A stretch of 64,000 bases of DNA from Spirodela intermedia (GCA_902729315.2 LR746265.1:7074892-7138891), one strand, 5' to 3'. Shown: positions 1 to 12,734, counted from the first letter of the stretch. Numbers and translations: made by a program. The notes: generated by a model from the letters alone, not told the origin.

Positions 1-3000
1 TGTATTTGATCCTTGTTTTCTGTGAAGATTGGAAAATGCAACTCTAGGTCTCCTGAATTGTTTCCACTGTCGGAATTGATATCCAACAGGTGTATCTATT
101 TTCGTGATGTTCTCATGACAGATACTGGATGTAGAGTCATGCGGCGTCATAATCAACTTTCATCTCATGGTGCCATCTATGATATGGCTATAGAACCTGC
201 AGATAAGATAGCTATCACTGTTGGGCAGGTGCTCGTCTAGTTGGAAGTTCAATTTTTATTTCACTTTACACTGTTCTAATGCAAGCATCTTTCCTTCTCA
301 AGGATAAGAAAATAAATAAATACAACCTATCTACTGGGAAGCTTGTTGGTACATTTAAGGAAGACGTGGAACTTGGACAGCCAGTGAAGGTGGGCATTAT
401 AGTCTTCAAAGCATGTTTAGTCCTACCTTATTGATATTTATTACAAGTGATATTTCACAGGTCATGCTTGACCCCACTGGAAGCTATCTTGTTTGCTCCT
501 ACTCGAACAAGTCTTTGAGAATATATGATTTTGTGACTGGAGAGACAGTTGCTCAGGCAATGGGGCATGCTGAAGTGATAACTGGTTCTATTTTTTTGCC
601 CGGCTGCAAACACATGATCTCTGTAAGCTCCTCGCTTATGCTCATTATCTTATCTAAATGTCAAATGTGTTCCCATTTTCATATACAAGTTGAGGGATAA
701 ATTATGGCCACGATCATGTTCACATTATGTGGCTGTATATTCCTTGATGACAAATCATTGGTGGAACAGTTGGCATGAAAAGAAATCGAACACATGTAAC
801 ATGTGAATTCTATGGATTGACTGCCGCTATGTTCCTTTTCAAGCTGCCACTCATTGCTAGTCCTTAGTTCTTGTATTGATGGGTAGCAAATCACTTTGAC
901 TCGGACGTGAAATAAAATTATTCTTTATTGTCGGAATTTTAGAGAACCACAGGATCAAAGCATGAATCTAAACTCACAAGTTACTGGGTTGAGCAACATG
1001 TCTCCCTTTGGGGAAGAAGGGAACTATAGCTCATCTTCCTTTGACCATACTTTTTGATTTGAACTGTGTTGATCTCAAAACTGGTGTAAAGAGCAAAAGG
1101 CATCCCACTTTGACTCTGTAGGAGATTGGTGTGGTGATAAAAGAATCGTTGTAGTTGCTAAACCTTGGGACGCAACTTTTCACTACTTCGGTGTTCTGAC
1201 CTGAAACCTAACTGAATCAGCCGGTCTCCAGTTCATTGGAATTTGGTCTGAGTCAGACAGTTCAAATTGTCTATTAGTGTTGATAACTATGTGAGGCCAT
1301 GCTCAATTCAAGAATGTTGAAATTTATGAAGGTGCTGATCCTGGTAAGAGAGGCTCTACAAGTAGTCTTTATCAGGGAAAAAGGGTAAAATTTGAGTGAA
1401 AATTTATAAACGACAACATGGTACGTCGATCACATCTTGATATTAGACATCGTCTATTGAAGAAAATTTCCTGCTGAGCAGGAAGATCAGCTTTGTTGAA
1501 CCTAAAAGGATTTTTATGTCATTAGTTTTGTTTCCCCCATTGTCCTGCTTGTTAACGTAAGGTTGTGAAGTCAGTTGACTACAATGGTCCCTGATTTTCA
1601 GGTCAGTGGTGATAGCTGCATTTTTATATGGAAGCTGCCTGCTCTATTGTCATCGAAAATGTTGCAGAAAGTTAAGGGAAATGCAGATCATCTTCCTCAA
1701 GCAATTCTTCCCCAATCAACATCCTCATTGGATGCTACAAAAAATACGGTGGAAAGTGGAGAGCATAATATCAACTTTGATTGCGTTTCTGAGGGAGGAA
1801 TAGCGCACAAAGAAGATCATGGAGTTCCTGCTGTTGATCACACTGAAGACTCGACATTTGAATTTAGTATCTCGAGGCTTCCAAAGTGGGCACGGACCAA
1901 AGTAACAAGCAAACCCATCCTGACCCAGGCAAGTACTTTCCTATGGTTGTCTAATGAGATGATGAATTTTGCACTTTCATTGACTAGGTTTATGATAAGA
2001 ACTGTTATTAAAATGGTCACATATTGAGAACCTGTGTTTGGTTCAATTTCTTCGTTGTATGATAAGTCCTCAACCATTGAATTTGTTATGTGTCACTTCT
2101 AGCTTGTTTTGGCATGTATACCCCAAGTTTTGTAGCATCTCTCAATTCTGCAAATATGTAATCGTTTATTGAACATCTACTAACCTGTGGCATGAACTGA
2201 AGCTTTGCTTCTTTAATGATGGACAGGAGTCTGATGCCAGCATTTCTCTTGAGGTTCCACTGTCAAAATCCTCCAACTTGGAAACTACACTAGAGGATGA
2301 CTCTGCCTGTTTGGGAGGCTTGTCATGCGTTGGTGTTACCTTGCAACCTTCATCAGATCAAGATAACCCAACGTATGCGGATCCACCCAATTGATAAAAT
2401 AATTGGATGCTGTCTCACATCTTAAACCTCTTTTTGCATTTGAATCAGAAATTTACGTGGGAGGAGCTTTCAATCCGAGGATTCAATTTTTCTCGTTAAA
2501 AGTGATTCACAGGAAACAAGCTCAAGTAATTCCAGAGGTCTCGACAACTCTCTGAATTTACTTACGTTCAAGAAATTTCCAAATTCTACATTATTTTTAA
2601 AAATTATTTATCAGATATGCACTTAATTTATTTAAATTTGCTCATTTCTCTTGAATTTACTTTATCATGAAGGGAAAGGGCTACTCGTTGAGGAATCCAA
2701 TGGAAATAAAGTCGTTGTAGAAGTATCGCTTAATATCAAGTCCGAGGAACCCTCAACAATGAGAGGTCTTGTTCACCCTGATAAGGCTGCAACTGGGGTG
2801 GAGTCCACATCTAGAGAGCAGGAAGTAAATCGAACTGGAGAGAAGGACGAGGCTAGTGCCAAGAATGCCACTGCATGCTGTGAGGTGGCTGCTGAGAAGG
2901 CTCTAAACTGGAATGCAGATGCCACTAGGCAGCATGCTTTCTCTCTAACAGCTGAAGTTGGAAACAGTGTTGATGAGACTGTGTCTGATGATCCTTTCAG

Positions 3001-4413
3001 TCAAAAGTCTACCAATCTGTCACCAACGCTTGAGGTGAGCTTATTTTTCTTTTGCAAAAAGTCGATTTATAATCTACTATATTATTTGTAACTGGACTCA
3101 AATTTTATGAACAGTGATATATTTTTGACGGAACATCACAGCAGTCTGACTGAAAAGCACGGAAAACATGCTGTTTTTGTGTTGTCTTTGTTTATGTCCA
3201 GCTGCAGGGAGGATCAACAACCAGAAAAGGCTTCTCTGGCCATTTTCATGCACGCCGATTTCATTCATCAAACTCCAAGAGGAACGTTGAAACACTTAAC
3301 CAGGCTGAGGGCGCAGATCTTGAAAGCTCATTAGATCCAGCTACAAAGAGGATCAAAGTAGCACTACAATCGGATAACAGTGACCAGGTATGCATAGAAT
3401 TCACTTTAGATGCCACAGAGCAAACACATTTGTGATCGCCTCCAAAAAAGGATCTTTTGCTTCATATCAACACGTCCATGTGGAAATCTGAAACAAGAAC
3501 CCACAACCACCGGAGGGGGAATAATGATTGAGACCCATGATATGAAAAAATTATAGTCATTGTCTCCCAGGCGTCATCTTGACAACAAGGAAGCTGAGGT
3601 GTTTGACAGCATGCGTATGAGGTGCTCTGCCTCTCACCTGGATACCAGTACCTGCCATGTTCTCTCTTCGAGTCTGGTGCCTACCTTTTGCACCACCCTG
3701 GCTGCATGGTCATTGAGCGCTCTTCCAGCATCGCCCATCTCTTGCAATTTCCCTATATTTGTTGGGTGCCCACCTTTTGTGCCTCCTGGCTGCCTGACCG
3801 ATGGGGATCTCTCTTCGTCACTCCAGATTTTTTTTTTCTTAATTCGGCTTTGGTCATCTATCAACGATTTCCTGTTTTAAGTTCCTTGTTTCCTTAAATT
3901 GGGCTCCTTTGACATTGCCAATCTCTCACAGATCTGCCCTCATCTCATTGACAGGGAGAGGAGAGTGGCATTGAATTGCCTCCGAGCCCATCTCCTCTCA
4001 TTGATTCCAGTAAGATCCCTCATTTCGATGACTCAAATCCGCTCATTAGAAGAGATCAAAGGCCCGGACCCTCTGAGGGAAATGGAATGGAGGACATAAG
4101 TGAATTCAGAGCAGCTCTAGACCACCTGGATATGGCCGCTGAGGCAGCGGTTAGCCTCTGCACCAGACTCGGAGTTCAGCAGAGCAGAGGTCAGGCATCA
4201 GAGAGTCTCAGAGGTGAGTTGCTTCGGGTATTGGAGACCTCCCTTCCGTCCATCTCTGAGAGGATGGAGACCCTTACTAGCATTGTGGGGGGAGGCAGAG
4301 TCTCTCCTGGTTCACAGATTAAGCAGGAGGCTCTGGAGCTTGGACCCATTGTGGAGAGATTTGCAGGGTCTCTTTCGGACCGTGTACTTGAATTGTTGAA
4401 GAATAAAATATGA
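1..4413 (+). CDS. MAPKBP1/WDR62-like WD40 repeat protein, 3' part (5' end outside window)
   Basis: Exons that join in frame: about 28-228, 303-389, 461-622, 1602-1928, 2227-2372, 2449-2537, 2673-3034, 3202-3387 and 3955-4413, stop TGA at 4411. The first three exons and the start of the fourth give the last WD40 blades, with FRDV, TVGQDKKIN, SYLVCSYSNKS, IYDFVTGE and IFIWKLP, typical of plant homologues of the MAPKBP1/WDR62 family. The animal proteins are scaffolds for JNK signalling and spindle poles; the plant role is not established. After the propeller comes a long serine/acid-rich, probably disordered stretch, then a helical C-terminal segment (DHLDMAAEAAVSLCTRLG onward). Intron 4 has a GC donor (CAG|GCAAGT at 1929). 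The start of the first visible exon (about 28-90) fits the family poorly. The family call is confident; the exact 5' exon border is not. Confidence 0.85.
623..1601 (+). other. Longest intron of the WD40 gene
   Basis: This 979 bp intron runs from GTAAGC to TTTTCAG. I see no conserved coding frame, RNA gene or transposon end inside it. Confidence 0.7.
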
Positions 4414-6580
4414 TTCCCTTGTGATTCTCTCCATCGATGATGATGACGACGCATGAATGTGTTTCAGGTGGTTCTCACAGGCTCTGGTGAGAAATTTCCC
4501 ACTTTGGGGGCTCTCCCATTGGGCAACGTCTGCAGTGCTGTCGGTGGGCCTAAGTTAGCTGGGCCGGGCTCACTAGGGTTCCAACTATGGCCACATTTTT
4601 TGGGCTTTTCTAGAATCTGGATTGGGCTTGGATTTTACTAAAACTGGCTAGATTTGAGTTCTGCTTCATACTGCACAATGAATGGGTGGCCAAAGAATGG
4701 CTCTCTCTTAGAAGTGTGGTGCCGATTGACACATCCATCTGCTGACCTAGTTGCTGAGTAGATTTAGCTACCTGATATTGTGAAAATCCAATTTTAGGGT
4801 ATTCTTAGTTTTTTGAAGATGTTGGATAAGTGTGAAGGGAGAAATACCAAATAAATATGTAAGATATAGTCATTTCTTCATAGTTTTAATTTATCAAGGA
4901 AACCAATTATATCCAATAATTTGTACATGTGAATATTACCAAAACATTGTTTTAGGACTGCAATCGTTGATGAGTTACCACAATCTAATATGGTGAAAGC
5001 AATGAAAAGTTTAAAACTATGATGAAAACATGCTTGATGAGCATGTTTTCATATATGAATGTTGATACTCCATATCAAAGTCTTGGCACTTCCAATCCTT
5101 GGGGATGAGCTCTCAACATTGTGGGGGGTCATCAATTCAATGGTGGAGAGAAGCCCTTTTCAAAATCTATGATAAAAGTTCAGGGTCTCAAACCAATGCC
5201 ATGTTTGCCTAAAGCCACATTGACAAGCCTCTTGATTGCAGTAAGCTAGATCTTGGTTCATCGCTTCCAAATTCACATTTGAATGCAAGGAAGAGTTTGT
5301 CATGGAGACATCATCTTGTGAAGTCAGTGTTATAATGATAGGATACCAACTGTTGGGCAAGAACAACCTACAACCAATTAGCTTTCTAGACCACTAGGCA
5401 CCTCTTGTAGGTTAAAGTTGACATATAAGGTGTGATTTATGATATGTCATGTTATGTTTGCCTTTGTGGAGTCCGTCTTTTTTGATGTTTATAAAGCGTA
5501 CATAAATGTAAAGTAAAAAACAATATATATTACTAAATTAATGTTCCACTGATATTTGAGTATAGATAATATCTTATTCTAATGTTTGGGAGAAATTATT
5601 GTGTGATTTTAAGACCATTTGAAAATATTTTTTGGCTCTCATTACTTTCAGGAAAGTAGTCAACCCACTTATAATAATTTTTGCATTCAAAGTCGCCAAT
5701 ACAACATACAATGGTAAAATAATATTACGATTATGAAGTCAATAAAGTATTCAGAATTTGTTGCTTATAGAATCATATTTATGCTTCTTTAGAATAACTA
5801 AATCAACTCACTTTGTATGAACAAGATTCCATATAGTTAATGTCAAGACTAGGTTTTAGCAATCCAAAAAACTCTACAACCCCTAAAGCAAAATTTTCAC
5901 ATATGAGGAACATTATTATAAGATTAAGCTATGTTTCAAATATTAAAAATATCATTTATTTACATTACTATACAGTCTTTCTAGTGGTAAAGGTGAGTAT
6001 AAAGGTGCACTCAAGTTGAGTTAGAGTCAAAAGCAAGAAGAAATATTTTTGGAATACTTTGGCTTTAACATATTAGTTTCAAAGAATTGATATGGGAAAA
6101 TTTTGGTTAACTTAGTCCTAAATTGAGATGAAGTTAGCTGAAGCTTTAACTTTTAGTGGAATGTATTGATTACATTAATAGAACCCGAGGACAAATCCCT
6201 TAAAGAGTAGAGTAAGTTAAGGGTACCAAACCCTTATATATAGATACTATAAATAATTGATCACTAAGTGACAATGTACCTCCACAAGATTCATTGCTAT
6301 CATAGCCCAAATGTCCCCAACACCTAGCTTTAGATTCATGGCTCTAGGTGACTATGTTAAAGATTCAATATTAGTTCATTGTTCTTAATTCATAGCTCTA
6401 CAATGTCAAAGTACATGTGAACACTTTGGTAATATTGGCTTTGAAAATTGTAAAATAAAATAATTTGTTTGGATATGTGGAGAATGATCATCTTATCTAA
6501 TAAGGATACATGGATCAATGTTTATGGTGAAATGGCAAGAGGTGGTTGCCCTAACCTTACACTATGAAAGAAGTATAATT
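4414..6580. other. 3' flank and AT-rich intergenic DNA, no gene seen
   Basis: The first ~250 bp may be 3' untranslated region of the WD40 gene. The rest is AT-rich, with stops in all frames, and shows no family I recognise. Confidence 0.6.
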
Positions 6581-6584
6581 TGAA

Positions 6585-8200
6585 CAAGTAGCAAAATTTG
6601 AACTAGAGGCAATTATATCTTGTCTTTGGGTGATTACCTTAATGACATGTTTGAAATATGAGACATGCCGTTGAAAGTGGAATGAATGTAGAACAACATT
6701 CTTTGTTGTTGGAAGTTTTCCAAGTATCTGTTTAGGAAAGAAGCATCACTCTAATCCTCAATGAACTGATATTTGAGAATATCTACCTATCATTAACATT
6801 TTGAAGAGTCAAAATGTCTACAAAGGTTGAAATTGAAAAATTTGATTAGAGCATCAACTTTTGATATAATAAGTCATGATCAAAACATTCTTGACTAAAA
6901 TTAAGCCAGTAAGTCATTCATGAAAATGCAAGAATTTTACAACAATTGAAATTAACATCATTATATATGACCAACTTCTTCACCAAAAATTTACATTCGA
7001 AGCAATGCTCCTCATGCCAAGGATGGTCGAAAGTGCTGAAATTAAATCACATCTTGTGAATCAGATTCTATTATATCATATTTAAAAATATTAAGGATAA
7101 AGACAAGTTATATCATTATGAGTTATTTATTAACATCCTCATATAATGACTTTTGAAAAAAAAAATGCTACATGGTAGAGATTATATTGATATTGAAGAT
7201 TAAAATATTCCCTACTTTAAAGTTTTTTTTGATAAAGATATGACTAATAGTAGTCTATAAGGACAACAAGATGATGAAATTGTTCTATAGGACAACCCAA
7301 GGACATAAATTGATTTAAGAGAAATACAAGAAAAAATAGATATAAATCTAAAATCAACATCAAAGTCTGCAAATTGTGACAAAAAGGGACATATAAAGGT
7401 AGCAAATATTCAACCAAAAATAAAGCTGTAAGGATTAGAAAAAGAAACCATTGTTGTAATAGAAAAGAACATGAATTAGAAATGGAGCATTCACTTTGGT
7501 TGTAAATCATTAGATGGTTCAACTAAGAGAACATGAACTTAATTGAAGAGCTAAGGTGGAGAAAGTTGAAGGAAATGGGAGAAAAATATCTGATGAGAGA
7601 AAAATTGATGTGATCAATATTGAGGTATTTTATGGCTAACCAAATTGTTGTAGTTGTGTTCAGTAAAGGTTTAGAAAGATCTTGTGCTTCAGAGAGTTGG
7701 CGAAATCTAACAAATTATGATTCACTAATATTTAGACCTAAATTTATGTGACACAAACTTGCATCTACTCATTAGGAAACTATTTTGATAACAAACATAA
7801 TGCGATTAATGACAAGCACAAGTTAGAATGACTTAATTTTATATATTTTATAATGTTAATAATGATGATCCTAAGTTTCAATTGTGATGTGAGTATTAAT
7901 AATTCTATTTTTAGCTATTATTAGGTAATGCAAATTTTTATTGTACACTTCTTAAGTCACTCTACAAAAAAGGGGATTTCCCCTCTCACCGAGAAATGAG
8001 AAGAGGAGTGCCACAACATTCAAACAACTGTCATATTTATCTAAATGAACCAACATGTCTTTTAGTGACTAAATAAAGAAGAGTAACTAATAGAGCATCT
8101 TTTAAAAAAATAATTGTCCCACAAGATCCGAAGGTTCCTAAGCAACAATGGATGGAGTACAATCTATAGGTAATTGATGGGATCATGACTAGGCAATCTA
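6585..8200 (+). mobile_element. Decayed Ty1/copia retrotransposon remnant (gag and pol fragments)
   Basis: Three short islands read like plant copia proteins in the right order, though frames are broken. Near 6590 is a KFELE...LG stretch like the start of gag. Near 7363-7400 a frame reads NCDKKGHIK, like the gag CCHC zinc knuckle but lacking some cysteines. Near 8000-8165 fragments such as NRASFKK and KQQWME resemble the linker between integrase and reverse transcriptase. Many stops and frameshifts mean it is dead. I found no convincing LTRs, so the limits are approximate. Confidence 0.5.
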
Positions 8201-9754
8201 CAAACAAATATACAGTGGTAAAATAGTATGGTTTGAATTTTTTTTGTATGTAATGTATAATCACAAAAAGTTGTGGTGCCCAATCATAAGACTATGAAGC
8301 ATACTACCACTTGAGATGTCTAGGTATCTGGGGCCATAATAGACTCTTGATTTTCATAATAAACTAATTGGTGGGTTAGAGCTAAGAACTTAGTTATTTG
8401 GAACAATGTCATGATAGACTTTTTAGTGTGTTAGAGACTAAGAACTGGTGAGGGTTTGATTATGATGAAGAAATAAGATTAGTAGTTTTATGTGCATTAA
8501 AGTGATTGATAACTCATGGTTATCTATCTCTTAAGACCATGAGTATGTTGATGTATTATTTTAGGAAGATTAGTGGAAACTCAAGAAGTAGGAGTTTTTG
8601 GGATAATGGATTTAAGTTTGCAGACCAACTGATGTAAAATGTTTTTGGGCATCCTTCTCTTGTCACAATTGCCTTCATTCTATTCATATAAGATGCATGG
8701 TAGAGAATTAAAAGATATGGTCTAAATAAATCATTTTTATTTTTTTAATTCTGAACATAATTATCTTAATAACTTTAAACATTACCTTTGCCCACTTTGA
8801 TGTTGCTGCACTTCTAAATACAACATATAATCAGTCCACAAATTTTATAGTCATTGATTTAGGAGTCTAGCCATGATTATGTCTATTAATCTTCTAATTG
8901 ACTACATTAGTAGATGCTGTGCCTTTTGATTTTTGATCATATGTTAGAATCTATGTTTAATTCATATCTTATTGTTGACTATATGGTATTGCCTTCTTTG
9001 ACATTGTTAGTGGTGCTATTATTGAAGTATGATGGAATACTTTGGAATGAATATTGATACTGACAACTTAGGCTTCTTGATTTGGAATCTTGGATAACAT
9101 TATAATATGCACACAAATATCTATTGAGTAGGTTTTTATTCATTTATGCATTATTTCCATACAATGTTGAGTTTTGCGTCAAGTTGCATTACGAAAAGAC
9201 ATTTGAGTCATATTTTCAGATAAGGTTGGAATTAATTTTCTTCCATTTCTACAAGATTCATTCACGTCATGTGATGATGAAAGTTCAAAAATTTTGTACC
9301 AAAAAACTAATAATAGAATAAATATTGCCTCATAAATGGGAGATGATTATTAAAGTGAACATCAATTTTTAGAATTATTTTAATTTTATGTTAATATTTG
9401 TTTCATTTTTGACTTGACAGCTAATATGGGTGAACTTACAGATATCATTAGATTGTAAAACATATATCGTGCTTTCAATGATATCATTCAATTAGAAACA
9501 ATGCTTTTAGAGGTTGTCACGACAAATTGAGAAATTCAACTATGAATAAGGGAAGAAACAAAAAATATATAGGATTTTTAGTAGCAAGTTATTGCTCCAA
9601 ATCCAACTCCGTAAATGCAACATCATTGGCAGCCGTTACTTCAAATCCTATGGGAGTCTATAAAAGGTGGCTACACAATGAAATCTGAACCTCGTCAACT
9701 CATTTTCTTGTAGAGCTCACCGATCTAAAGCAATCCATCCCTTTCACTCTCAAT

Positions 9755-9757
<3 letters not shown>
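8200..9757. other. AT-rich intergenic DNA, no gene seen
   Basis: This stretch may include further decayed retrotransposon sequence from the remnant to its left, but nothing in it can be named. Open frames are short and of skewed composition. Confidence 0.5.

Positions 9758-9788
<31 letters not shown>
9758..9788. repeat. (CT)n microsatellite
   Basis: A pure CT dinucleotide run of about 30 bases, followed by CTATCTACC. Confidence 0.95.
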
Positions 9789-9792
<4 letters not shown>

Positions 9793-10336
9793 CCTATTTT
9801 CATTTGTTTGTCCCTCTTTTTTTCTCCCATTAGTGAATCTTCCATGACATTGAATTTTATTCGTTTCTCCAAGCCATCTTCATATCCCACTGTACCATAT
9901 GCATGGTCAGGTTGAATTCCCATGGATACAATTTATATCCCTTTTGTTTTCACGATTTGAGTGTACTTAAATACAACTTGGAGAACAAAGGAAACCTAGA
10001 GGTTTCCCCATGGGAGCTTGTCCTCTTGTTTGCAAGACCATGTAGAGGTGAATATTTATTTGCTTAGTATTTGCCATCATTTTGTACATATCTTTTCGGT
10101 TGCATAATTTCTTTCCTCAAGCAAAGGCATACTTCTTACATTGAATTTGTTAGGTAAGTACTGTTTACTATTTCATTGGGTTTTTCAAAATAAGATAAAT
10201 TTCACATGGTGAAGAGCATACATATCGATTGATATTATATAATTATGTAACGTTTGTTTTGAGCTCCTAGTACTCCCATGACATTTCATGAAGATTGATG
10301 GATGTTTGTTGGTGAAATTTTTTAGAAAGAGAAAAT

Positions 10337-10530
<194 letters not shown>

Positions 10531-10939
10531 TTGTGTAGGATCCTGTCAAAGCGTCGGCGCGGTTTTAGATTTCAGGGTAAAAGTGAAGACCCGATTCAAT
10601 GAAAACGGTGGTTCGTCGTGTCGGTGTTGTTGTTGGTTATCCTCCCACTGAATTGACAACTATAGAAACAAAACCCATTAACGAGATGTGAGCGTAGATC
10701 CCAATACATTTAAGAAGGAATCGTCTGTCATTGTTGACATCCGTTCCGATTGAGAAAGAAATATGCGGCCAAAGTTAATGTCTTTCCTTCCTGAGATTCG
10801 TCGGGATATTACATACATGGATTCGGTGGTTTCTTTCAAGAAGTTTCCCCTTGCAGTTAGAAAATAGAGCTACGATTTAGCTGGTCGACGTGTGGCGCAT
10901 CGCTCTTGCGTCTTAGCACAGCGCCCATCTCATTCCTTC

Positions 10940-10947
10940 TATAAATA
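10940..10947 (+). promoter_or_regulatory. TATA box of the MADS gene
   Basis: TATAAATA lies 91 bp before the ATG at 11031. That leaves room for a leader of about 60 bp, and no other TATA-like motif lies close by. Confidence 0.7.
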
Positions 10948-11030
10948 CTCCTCCAACGGTGAGCTCCTTCCAAGCCGACTAAGTAATCTGCATTTGCCCA
11001 TCTGAGTGTGTTGTCTCCCTTGTCGTCGCC

Positions 11031-12734
11031 ATGGCCAGAGCCCCCCGGAGAGTGCACGTAGAGAGGATCCTGAGGAGCGCTCCTCGTCAGGTCAGCTTCT
11101 CGAAGAGGCGGCAGGGCCTGTTCAAGAAGGTGTGCGAGCTCTCCGCGCTTTGCGGCACGGAATCGGCAGTCCTCGTGAAGTCTCCAGGGAACAAGCTCTA
11201 CTCCTTGGGGGAACCCGACGTCGACACCGTGGTGGACCGGTTCCTCGACTTCGTCGATCGACGGGGCCCCGCGCAGGAAGCCCGGCCGGGGGCGGGGGAG
11301 CCGGCAGGCGCCGCCATGGTGGCAGGAGGCGGGCAGAGGCGCCAGCAGGACAGGAGGCCCGTACGGGAGCAGGACCCAAGGAGGATCGTCGTAGAGGAGC
11401 TATATCGTGTACTTCAACTGCAGGACACCTGGCTTGAGGCAGCCGATGCAAGGCTGGAGGAGCTCAGAGCCGACATCAGGGAGAAGCAGGCGCAGCTGCC
11501 GCACCGGTGGGCGGCTAAGGTGGAGGACCTCGAGCCGGCCGAGGCCGCGGAGATGATAGACGCTCTGCAGGTCCTATCATTGAGGGTGAGTCAGGTGCTC
11601 GAGGCAAGGCAGATGCAAGAAGGGCCTCTGCCTGGCCAGGCCTCGTCTAGCAGCTACCCTCCATCTCCATCCAACCCCTGGGACCTCCCTCACGGATCCA
11701 GGGTGAGTCAGGTGCTCGCGGCAAGGCAGATGCAAGAAGGGCCTCTGCCTGGCCAGGCCTCGTCTAGCAGCTACCCTCCATCTCCATCCAACCCCTGGGA
11801 CCTCCCTCACGGATCCAGGGTGAGTCAGGTGCTCGCGGCAAGGCAGATGCAAGAAGGGCCTCTGCCTGGCCAGGCCTCGTCTAGCAGCTACCCTCCATCT
11901 CCATCCAACCCCTGGGACCTCCCTCACGGATCCAGGGTGAGTCAGGTGCTCGCGGCAAGGCAGATGCAAGAAGGGCCTCTGCCTGGCCAGGCCTCGTCTA
12001 GCAGCTACCCTCCATCTCCATCCAACCCCTGGGACCTCCCTCACGGATCCAGGGTGAGTCAGGTGCTCGCGGCAAGGCAGATGCAAGAAGGGCCTCTGCC
12101 TGGCCAGACCTCATCTAGCAGCTACCCTCCACCTCCATCCAACCCCTGGGACCTCCCTCACGGATCCAGGGTGAGTCAAGTGCTCGCTGCAAGGCAGGTC
12201 CAAGAAGGGCCTCTGCCTGGCCAGGCCTCGTCTAGCAGCTACCCTCCACCTCCATCCAACCCCTGGGACCTCCCTCACGGATCCAGGGTGAGCCAGGTGC
12301 TCGCTGCAAGGCAGGTGCAAGAAGGGCCTCCGTCTGGCCAGGCTTCGTCTAGCAGCTACCCTCCTCCACCTCCATCCAACCCCTGGGACCTCCCTTACGG
12401 ATCCATGGCAGTCGGCGCTGCTCCTATGCCTGCCATGGACGTCTTCCAGCCACCGCCTTTTGGGCCGTCGACAAGCACGGGTCACCTGTTCCCTTGGCTG
12501 GACGATGATCCAACGGGAGGGGCTTTCATGGCCGGCGGCAGCCAGCTGTTCGGCCAGATACCGCCATCCACAGTCTTCCAGCAGCTCGGCGACATGGGGG
12601 CTGGGAGCTCCTCCGGCTACCTGGCGCTTCCCCCTCCTCCTCTTCCTCCTCCTCCTCTATTTGGAATCCCCTACCCATCTCGAAGAGATGGAGAGGGCCC
12701 ATCGAGTGGTTCCGGCCCGCCGAATCTCTACTGA
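11031..12734 (+). CDS. Type I (M-alpha-like) MADS-box transcription factor with C-terminal tandem repeats
   Basis: An intronless 567-residue frame starting in a good context (GCCATGGCC). Residues about 4-65 form a MADS domain: QVSFSKRRQGLFKKVCELS is the DNA-contact helix, followed by the dimer strands (ESAVLVKSPGNKLYSLG). DVDTVVDRFL after it is typical of the M-alpha group (AGL62/AGL61-like). There is no type II K-box. Residues ~120-190 are a charged, probably coiled helix. From residue 185 the protein runs into seven 39-residue repeats, then a proline-rich tail. Members of this group usually act in the female gametophyte and endosperm; a role here is inferred only. The length is large for the group because of the repeats. 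GC content is far above the flanks. A spliced version is possible because each repeat holds an AGG|GTGAGT-like donor. Confidence 0.87.
   Translation: MARAPRRVHVERILRSAPRQVSFSKRRQGLFKKVCELSALCGTESAVLVKSPGNKLYSLGEPDVDTVVDRFLDFVDRRGPAQEARPGAGEPAGAAMVAGGGQRRQQDRRPVREQDPRRIVVEELYRVLQLQDTWLEAADARLEELRADIREKQAQLPHRWAAKVEDLEPAEAAEMIDALQVLSLRVSQVLEARQMQEGPLPGQASSSSYPPSPSNPWDLPHGSRVSQVLAARQMQEGPLPGQASSSSYPPSPSNPWDLPHGSRVSQVLAARQMQEGPLPGQASSSSYPPSPSNPWDLPHGSRVSQVLAARQMQEGPLPGQASSSSYPPSPSNPWDLPHGSRVSQVLAARQMQEGPLPGQTSSSSYPPPPSNPWDLPHGSRVSQVLAARQVQEGPLPGQASSSSYPPPPSNPWDLPHGSRVSQVLAARQVQEGPPSGQASSSSYPPPPPSNPWDLPYGSMAVGAAPMPAMDVFQPPPFGPSTSTGHLFPWLDDDPTGGAFMAGGSQLFGQIPPSTVFQQLGDMGAGSSSGYLALPPPPLPPPPLFGIPYPSRRDGEGPSSGSGPPNLY
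11583..12404 (+). repeat. Seven in-frame 117 bp tandem repeats (39 residues each)
   Basis: Units start at 11583, 11700, 11817, 11934, 12051, 12168 and 12285; the last has one extra proline codon. Each encodes RVSQVLxARQ, then a GPLPGQASSSSYPP linker and NPWDLPHGS. Units 2, 3 and 4 are identical in DNA and unit 1 differs from them at one base, while units 5-7 carry increasing differences. The repeat therefore expanded recently at its 5' side. A BamHI-type GGATCC closes every unit. Confidence 0.97.

Noticed and set aside
7244-7522. 92-residue minus-strand frame rich in Leu/Phe
   Set aside because: It is antisense to the zinc-knuckle remnant of the copia element, and its composition follows from A-rich sense DNA.
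11577-12485. Long minus-strand open frames opposite the MADS repeats
   Set aside because: The 117 bp unit is a multiple of three and GC-rich, so if one unit lacks stops in a frame, all do. The sense strand has the MADS domain.
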